Assembly: GCA_003567135.1 (NCBI GenBank) | Contig: PXAI01000348.1 | Location: forward strand, 1-11,006 | DNA from: Balneolia bacterium | Lineage (GTDB): Bacteria; Bacteroidota; Rhodothermia; Balneolales; Cyclonatronaceae | Length of the DNA stretch: 11,006 bases | Direction of reading: 5' to 3' | Part shown: in pieces, positions 6,002-11,006 of the stretch | How the letters are laid out: every line of letters starts with the position of its first letter | Numbering within the stretch: position 1 is the stretch's first letter | Translations under genes and position numbers: made by a program | The notes under the pieces: generated by a model | Database searches by the model: none | Told to the model about the DNA's origin: nothing | What the model saw: only the letters and a program-made list of their open reading frames with translations

Positions 6002-7822
6002 TTATTTCTTGGCGTGACGCTTACGCTCATTGTGATCCAGATATTTTTTCCGGATACGGAGATTTTTCGGAGTTACCTCAAGCAGCTCATCTTCTTCGAG
6101 ATATTCAAGGCACTGCTCCAGAACCATCTTTTTCGGGGCATTTAGTTTTACTGAGTCTGAGGTCTGAGCGGCACGGTGGTTGGTGAGGTTTTTCTTTTTC
6201 ACCACGTTCACGAGAAGATCATCATTCCGGTTATTGGCACCGACGACCATTCCCGCGTAAACAGGCTCGCCCACTTCACGGAAAAAGCTGCCACGATCCT
6301 GCAGGCCTTCAAGCGCGTATGCGGTGATGTTACCGTTTTCAAGCGCAACCATCGATCCGTGTGATCGGCCCGGGATTTCGCCTCTCCAGGGGCCATATTC
6401 GCTGAACTGCTGGTGAATAAGCGCGGTACCCCGTGTTTCTGTAAGGATGTCGTTTCTGAATCCAATAAGTCCGCGGGAAGGCACTTTGAACGTCATGCGC
6501 ACCTGATCCACTTCCTGCTGAACCGATTCCAGAATTCCTTTTCTTACGAGCAAAATTTCCATCACCCGGCTTGAAAACTCTTCCGGCACGTTGATCACAA
6601 CTTCCTCGATCGGCTCCATTTTTTCGCCATCGATTTCTGTAAGCACGACCTCAGGACGCGAAACCGAAAACTCAAATCCTTCGCGACGCATCGTTTCAAT
6701 CAGAATCGCAAGCTGGAGCTCACCACGCCCGGCCACTCTGAAGATATCAGGGCTTTCCGTTGGGGATACGCGCAGCGAAACGTTGGTTCTGAGTTCTTTC
6801 ATGAGACGATCGCGCATCATGTTGGATGTCACGTAGTCGCCTTCGAGACCGGCAAATGGCGAATCGTTTACCCGGAAATACATCGCAATCGTTGGCTGAT
6901 CAATATCAAAATACGGGATGGGATCGCGGTCTGATTCGTCAGTAAGCGTATCACCGATTCCGGCTTCTTCATAGCCCGCCAGCGCGATAATATCACCTGC
7001 AACGCCTTCGTCCACGGCAACGCGGTCGAGTCCGCTGAATGAGAAAAGCTTGGTAACCCTGGCTTTCTGTTTCAGTTCGCCGGTACGGCTAACCAGCAAA
7101 ACCGACTGATTCCGTTTTACGATACCCTGCTCAACCCGCCCCACGGCAATCCGGCCCACGTAGTCGTTCCATTCGATGCTGCTCACCAGCATTTTGAACG
7201 GCGCGTCGGTTACCTGAAGCGGTGAGGGAACGTGATCTACAATTGTATCAAAAAGAGGCACCAGGGTGTCGTTATCATCATCCAGATCGGTCTTCGCAAC
7301 GCCGTCGATTCCAATCGCGTAAATTACCGGAAAATCGAGTTGGTCGTCATCTGCGTTAAGGCTCACGAACAGATCGAAAACTTCGTTAAGCACCTCATCA
7401 GGACGCGCATCCGCGCGGTCAATTTTGTTGATAACCACAATCGGGCGATAGCCAAGCGCGAGCGATTTACGCAACACGAATCGGGTTTGCGGCAGCGGTC
7501 CTTCGGCGGCATCAACCAGCAGAATAACGCCGTTTACCATTTTCAGGATACGCTCAACCTCGCCGCCAAAATCAGCGTGACCCGGAGTATCGACGATATT
7601 AATTCGGGTATCTTTCCACGTAACGGCCGTGTTTTTAGCCATGATGGTAATACCTCGTTCGCGTTCCAGATCGTTGGAATCCATCACGCGCTCTTCAACT
7701 TCCTGGTTATCGCGGAAGGTACCGCTCTGGCGCAGCATTTGATCAACGAGCGTAGTTTTGCCGTGATCGACGTGCGCAATTATGGCTATGTTTCTGATTG
7801 AGCCGGACATGGGGTAATTCAT
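6002..7822 (-). CDS. typA: Translational GTPase TypA/BipA
   Basis: TypA (BipA) is a ribosome-associated GTPase related to EF-G and LepA; in characterised bacteria it supports 50S assembly and growth under cold and other stresses. The 606-residue product has the family length. GTPase motifs are AHVDHGKTT (16-24), RGITI (56-60), DTPGHADF (78-85) and NKID (132-135). The later segments VAGRGELQLAILIETMRREG and FKVPSRGLIGFRNDILTETR are characteristic of TypA. The lysine-rich end, NERKRHAKK, is also family-like. Translation is annotated from the ATG at 7820-7822; a second ATG four codons in (7808-7810) would give MSGSIRNIAIIAH and is equally plausible. No Shine-Dalgarno motif is present. A small hairpin lies 13 bases before the first ATG. 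Confidence 0.97.
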   Translation of the reverse strand: MNYPMSGSIRNIAIIAHVDHGKTTLVDQMLRQSGTFRDNQEVEERVMDSNDLERERGITIMAKNTAVTWKDTRINIVDTPGHADFGGEVERILKMVNGVILLVDAAEGPLPQTRFVLRKSLALGYRPIVVINKIDRADARPDEVLNEVFDLFVSLNADDDQLDFPVIYAIGIDGVAKTDLDDDNDTLVPLFDTIVDHVPSPLQVTDAPFKMLVSSIEWNDYVGRIAVGRVEQGIVKRNQSVLLVSRTGELKQKARVTKLFSFSGLDRVAVDEGVAGDIIALAGYEEAGIGDTLTDESDRDPIPYFDIDQPTIAMYFRVNDSPFAGLEGDYVTSNMMRDRLMKELRTNVSLRVSPTESPDIFRVAGRGELQLAILIETMRREGFEFSVSRPEVVLTEIDGEKMEPIEEVVINVPEEFSSRVMEILLVRKGILESVQQEVDQVRMTFKVPSRGLIGFRNDILTETRGTALIHQQFSEYGPWRGEIPGRSHGSMVALENGNITAYALEGLQDRGSFFREVGEPVYAGMVVGANNRNDDLLVNVVKKKNLTNHRAAQTSDSVKLNAPKKMVLEQCLEYLEEDELLEVTPKNLRIRKKYLDHNERKRHAKK

Positions 7823-7834
7823 TTAGATTAAAAA

Positions 7835-7847
7835 GGGAGGTTCTCCC
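7835..7847 (-). promoter_or_regulatory. Small leader hairpin upstream of typA
   Basis: On the minus strand GGGAG-AAC-CTCCC (5-base arms, 3-base loop) is followed directly by TTTTT and then AATCTAA before the ATG. It looks like a miniature attenuator or terminator in the typA leader. The GGGAG lies too far upstream of the ATG, and is paired in the stem, so it is not a convincing ribosome binding site. The stem is short and may be chance. Confidence 0.3.
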
Positions 7848-7863
7848 GAAAAAGGGCAAGTCT

Positions 7864-7896
7864 TAAATATACGACTAATTGAAACAATTATTTCAA
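7864..7896 (-). promoter_or_regulatory. Candidate promoter of typA
   Basis: On the minus strand a TTG (plus 7894-7896, within TATTTTGAAA) is followed after 22 bases by TATATTTA (7864-7871). That matches seven of eight positions of the Bacteroidota -7 box TAnnTTTG, with spacing one base longer than usual. It would place the transcript start a little upstream of the leader hairpin at 7835-7847. Confidence 0.35.
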
Positions 7897-7910
7897 AATA
7901 AAGTTTTTGA

Positions 7911-8129
7911 ACCGCAGAAGGGGCAGAGTTGCGCTGAATTCAGAAGAAGAAGAGTAACCGCGAAGGTCGCGAGGAAAGAATCGCGAAGGGACGCGAAGGA
8001 TGGGTTTAAATCCTTTGTATAACGACGACGTTTAGACCGCAGATGGGCGCAGAGAAATAGGCAGAGTTACACGGAGGAATGATAAAAGCCCTCTGTGTAA
8101 CTCTGCGATAACTCCTTTAACTCTGCGGT
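7911..8129. repeat. Degenerate repeat-filled spacer between typA and the protease gene
   Basis: The gene-free stretch 7823-8137 carries the typA leader at its left end. Most of the rest consists of related short repeats, with no credible ORF. ACCGCAGA occurs at 7911-7918 and 8036-8043, and its reverse complement TCTGCGGT at 8122-8129. GCAGAGTT occurs at 7923-7930 and 8061-8068. CGCGAAGG occurs at 7959-7966, 7982-7989 and 7992-7999, with the shorter CGCGAGG at 7968-7974. Similar 'CGCAGAG' and 'CGCGAAGG' intergenic repeats are familiar from many unrelated bacterial genomes; their origin and role are not established as far as I know. Confidence 0.75.
8061..8106 (-). terminator. Long inverted repeat downstream of the protease gene
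   Basis: GCAGAGTTACACGGAGG (8061-8077) pairs with 8090-8106 over 17 positions with one mismatch, around a 12-base loop. An outer pair, ACCGCAGA / TCTGCGGT (8036-8043 and 8122-8129), encloses it. On the minus strand the stem begins 32 bases after the protease stop codon and is followed by CTATTTCTC, a poor T-run. It could end or protect the 3' end of the protease transcript, but it may simply be part of the repeat array. Confidence 0.35.
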
Positions 8130-8137
8130 TAAAATTC

Positions 8138-10981
8138 CTACTTCACCAGGAGCATCTTCCGCGTTTGCACGAAATTGCCGGCCGTGAGGCGGTAAATGTA
8201 TACTCCGCTGGAAAGCCGTGTGGCGTCGAAAGTGGTGTCGTGGTAGCCGGCGTTTTGTGTTGTATTGACCAACGTTGCAACCCGCTGCCCCACAATATTA
8301 TAAACCTCCAGGCGTACATCGCCAGGTTCGGGCAGGGCATACCGGATTTGGGTGATCGGATTGAAGGGATTCGGGTAATTTTGGCTGAGTTTGTAGCTGA
8401 CCGGCAGGCTGGTATCATCTTCAGTATTTGTCGCGGTGCCTGAGAAGATCAGACTGAATCTGTTTTTTGCGGATTCGTTGATTTTTGTGGAAGGCATTAT
8501 TGACTCTTTTACCCACTCAAGCGGTGTGATGCTTTCACGGTTTTTATCAGAACCCGATTCCATTGAAAAAGTATACTCAAACTCCTCATCTACAGGAATT
8601 GTAGAATTAGCTTTTCTATCACGGAAAAGGATATCAATACCATCGGGCACATTTTGCACATCCACTCCGATAGTAAACTCCCCGGACAGTGTTGATTCTA
8701 TGTAAAGGGGTTTTTCGGAACCAGGTAATTCATCATAGGCCAGATACTGTAAAACCAGCTTTTCATGAGAGTGTAAAGCCGTTGAGTAAATGTGCAGATA
8801 ATCAGGAACCAAACTTGAAAGACGCACGGCGTTGTACATTTCGGGGTTTTCAGCTTTCTGATCATCGATTCTGAAGGTAATGTGACTGCTCTTTTCTTCG
8901 CCGCTAATATTAATCTGAACCTGAGTCTGATCCTCTTCTAAATAGAGCTCTGAAACTGAGCCTGCAGCATGTTCTGCTTTAAATGTGAGTTCACCGGGAT
9001 TATCTAATGCCCGAACCCAAAATCCCTGGAACGGGGCTATCATGCCATCCCACTCATCGCCGGTATGAATGTAATCTGCTCCACCCGGATGATTCGCATC
9101 CCATACGTAAGCCTGTGCGTGAATATCATTGGCATCAGCGAGTATTTCCGACCAATCAAGTGTGAACGGATAGGGATTGCTAACCATATGCCAGCCTTCC
9201 ATGCCATCAGGCGGAGTATCGGTTCTGCTCAGGTTCAGGGATACATCCCCAATATTAGGCACGCCGGCTACATTAAGCGTTTTAGGCCAGAGATCCGGCG
9301 ATCCGTTGAAGTTATCATCCTCAAATACGTAAACCAGTATAGACTTACCGGCGGATTCCCCTGTCGTAGACACATTTCCGATGATATGTTCAGAATCTAC
9401 AACCGGCCTGAACATCCTTCTGTTTTCTTCATATGTGTAAACATTTGAAGTACCATCTTCTGAGTCTGCTCCGGTAAACCCCTGAGTCCAGATATTGCTC
9501 AACATATTATGATAGGTGGTGTTTTGGTTAGGCGAACCCAGTTGACGCCAGCCTTGATTTGATCCCGGGATATCGACATTTGTAATAGTGTTCAGCATAG
9601 ATGCATCAACCTGAAGTCTGGGTTTGGTGATTCCAAGCCATACTTCTGTCAGCATTTCAGCATGTTCTGTAAACGCATCAAGCACTTCATCTACTGAAGC
9701 ATCCGGAAATGCCTGCCGATATAAAGCCCACGCTCCCGCAACATGAGGCGCAGCCATAGATGTCCCGGCATTTAAGAAGTATTCATTATCAGGAACTGAC
9801 GACACTATTACTCTGCCCGGCGCCAGTATATCCAGAAAATCCGCCAGGTTGGTAAAATTTGAGAAATCATCCTCATTGTACGGCATGTATTTATCCGTAT
9901 CCGTTGAACCCACAGAAATAGCAGTGGATATACAGGCAGGAGCTGAAAGCGCGTCATTATATCCATCATTGCCCGAAGCAACTATAGTCGCAACGTTTTC
10001 CGACTTTAGTAAATCCATGGCATTTTTTAACCCTAAATATTGATCATCACATATTGAATCGTACTGCCCCCCGCCAATGCTAATGTTCACTGATACTAAA
10101 TTGAAAAACTCTGACTGGTCATAGAGCCAGTCAAGAGCAGCAAGTTGATCGGAAAAATATGAGACAGCACAATCGCGCAGAGCACCAAATCCACAAGGAT
10201 TTGTATTGTGAGTATGGTCGAACAATACAAATACCTGCACAGCAATTATATCAGCATCTTTTGCCACACCTCTTAACTGATCTCCGTTATGTACACCGCT
10301 TCCTGATGCGATCCCTGCCACATGTGTTCCATGTCCGCAGTCATATGACTGATCCGGGTCACAATCATCGGCAGTGCCTTCACCTATTTCCACCGGAGTT
10401 CCGCCCGGACAAAGAGAGTTTGCATAAACATTTAATTCTGACGAAAAGCATGCCTCAGCAACTACCCGATCACCAAAATGATCGTGTTCTTTTTCAACTC
10501 CGGTATCCATTACGGCAATTACAGTTCCCTCACCGGTATATCCCAGACCCCAAATTTCAGGTGAGCCGATAAGCTGATTACTATAATCCATTTGGGGTAC
10601 TGAATAACCATTAACACTTACACTCTTAACATCCGGATCAGCAAACAATGACTTCAGGCCTTCTCTGTTTGTAACAACAGCCATATGAGGCACGTTTCGG
10701 TAAAGCTGAACATTCTCGAAGTAATAAGACCGATTCCTTTCTAAAATATTTTCAGCGGTAAAGGCAATCGTTGACCTCTGCTGGTTAAGTACTGCGGTAT
10801 TTTGTTTGGATACAGGCTGAAACGGTATATCAAAATTAATGATCACCGGCACTTTGCCATTCTCATCAGCTAAGTTAAGAAGTGAAAGCTGGCTGGTGGT
10901 AAAATCAGAACTTTGAGAATTCGATATATATGGAAACATGCATACTGACACGAGTACAGCTATCGTAAAAAATGCTTTCAT
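8138..10981 (-). CDS. Secreted subtilisin-like serine protease with type IX secretion tail
   Basis: This predicted exported S8-family endopeptidase has 947 residues. A signal peptide covers about residues 1-22 (MKAFFTIAVLVSVCMFPYIS). A probable I9-like inhibitory propeptide follows (about 40-130, VPVIINFDIPF to VKSVSVNGYSVPQM). The catalytic domain spans about 135-460: Asp159 in AVMDTG, His217 in GHGTHVAG, oxyanion Asn338 in ASGNDG and Ser408 in GTSMAAPH. Eight cysteines lie in this region (C178 to C350), compatible with disulfides outside the cytoplasm. Residues about 475-860 are beta-rich and unrecognised, with two similar GW-centred segments. The tail 864-947 (KLSQNYPNPFNP to TRKMLLVK) matches type IX sorting / FlgD-like C-terminal domains, implying export through the outer membrane. 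Substrate is unknown; a nutritional or surface-processing role is inference. Start ATG 10979-10981; only a weak AGG precedes it. Confidence 0.93.
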   Translation of the reverse strand: MKAFFTIAVLVSVCMFPYISNSQSSDFTTSQLSLLNLADENGKVPVIINFDIPFQPVSKQNTAVLNQQRSTIAFTAENILERNRSYYFENVQLYRNVPHMAVVTNREGLKSLFADPDVKSVSVNGYSVPQMDYSNQLIGSPEIWGLGYTGEGTVIAVMDTGVEKEHDHFGDRVVAEACFSSELNVYANSLCPGGTPVEIGEGTADDCDPDQSYDCGHGTHVAGIASGSGVHNGDQLRGVAKDADIIAVQVFVLFDHTHNTNPCGFGALRDCAVSYFSDQLAALDWLYDQSEFFNLVSVNISIGGGQYDSICDDQYLGLKNAMDLLKSENVATIVASGNDGYNDALSAPACISTAISVGSTDTDKYMPYNEDDFSNFTNLADFLDILAPGRVIVSSVPDNEYFLNAGTSMAAPHVAGAWALYRQAFPDASVDEVLDAFTEHAEMLTEVWLGITKPRLQVDASMLNTITNVDIPGSNQGWRQLGSPNQNTTYHNMLSNIWTQGFTGADSEDGTSNVYTYEENRRMFRPVVDSEHIIGNVSTTGESAGKSILVYVFEDDNFNGSPDLWPKTLNVAGVPNIGDVSLNLSRTDTPPDGMEGWHMVSNPYPFTLDWSEILADANDIHAQAYVWDANHPGGADYIHTGDEWDGMIAPFQGFWVRALDNPGELTFKAEHAAGSVSELYLEEDQTQVQINISGEEKSSHITFRIDDQKAENPEMYNAVRLSSLVPDYLHIYSTALHSHEKLVLQYLAYDELPGSEKPLYIESTLSGEFTIGVDVQNVPDGIDILFRDRKANSTIPVDEEFEYTFSMESGSDKNRESITPLEWVKESIMPSTKINESAKNRFSLIFSGTATNTEDDTSLPVSYKLSQNYPNPFNPITQIRYALPEPGDVRLEVYNIVGQRVATLVNTTQNAGYHDTTFDATRLSSGVYIYRLTAGNFVQTRKMLLVK

Positions 10982-11006
10982 AACGGTATACCTAAGTGGT
11001 GAAATA

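Noticed and set aside
5989..6006. AATAATC-CCCC-GATTATT hairpin overlapping the typA stop codon as a terminator
   Set aside because: The 7-base stem is mostly A-T and no T-run follows in the typA direction (TCGCC follows), so it would not terminate well.
5845..6186. 113-residue open frame across the palindrome and into the end of typA
   Set aside because: It reads through the 52-base palindrome and then antisense to typA; there is no ribosome binding site or recognisable motif.
7232..7801. 189-residue open frame antisense to the GTPase domain of typA
   Set aside because: It is entirely opposite to conserved G-motifs and has no plausible domain content.
7911..8129. CRISPR array
   Set aside because: Repeat units are short, degenerate, irregularly spaced and present in both orientations; there are no uniform spacers and no cas genes.

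Overview
The window looks like a chromosomal segment from a member of the Bacteroidota-like superphylum, most probably Balneolota or Rhodothermota. The evidence is a protease with a type IX secretion tail of the 'NYPNPFNP' style, the near absence of Shine-Dalgarno sequences in front of the genes, and moderate G+C. The lineage is an inference from these traits; no rRNA gene is present to settle it.

Left part (1-3180, minus strand): a streptomycin-type translation operon read right to left, rpsL (S12) - rpsG (S7) - fusA (EF-G) - tuf (EF-Tu, cut off by the window edge), with gaps of only 22-30 bases. A plausible promoter for it lies in the 200-base divergent spacer upstream of rpsL. Middle part (3381-5450, plus strand): recG, the branched-DNA helicase, diverging from the ribosomal operon. 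It runs stop-to-stop, with no intervening base, into a convergent gene for a 101-residue two-helix membrane protein (5451-5756). An inverted repeat followed by a T-run lies across both stop codons.

Right part: a spacer with a striking 52-base palindrome, then typA/bipA (6002-7822, minus), a ribosome-associated GTPase. A 315-base gene-free spacer of degenerate 'ACCGCAGA / GCAGAGTT / CGCGAAGG' repeats follows. Last is a complete 947-residue secreted subtilisin-like serine protease with a C-terminal secretion-sorting domain (8138-10981, minus).

Functionally, the window is mostly housekeeping: the decoding centre and elongation factors (S12, S7, EF-G, EF-Tu), a second translational GTPase (TypA) and replication-fork rescue (RecG), followed by one exported protease. 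I see no CRISPR array, transposase, phage gene, tRNA, rRNA or defence system, and no convincing new multi-gene system. The parts most worth a second look are the non-coding repeats, the shared stop/hairpin at 5443-5470 and the architecture of the protease.
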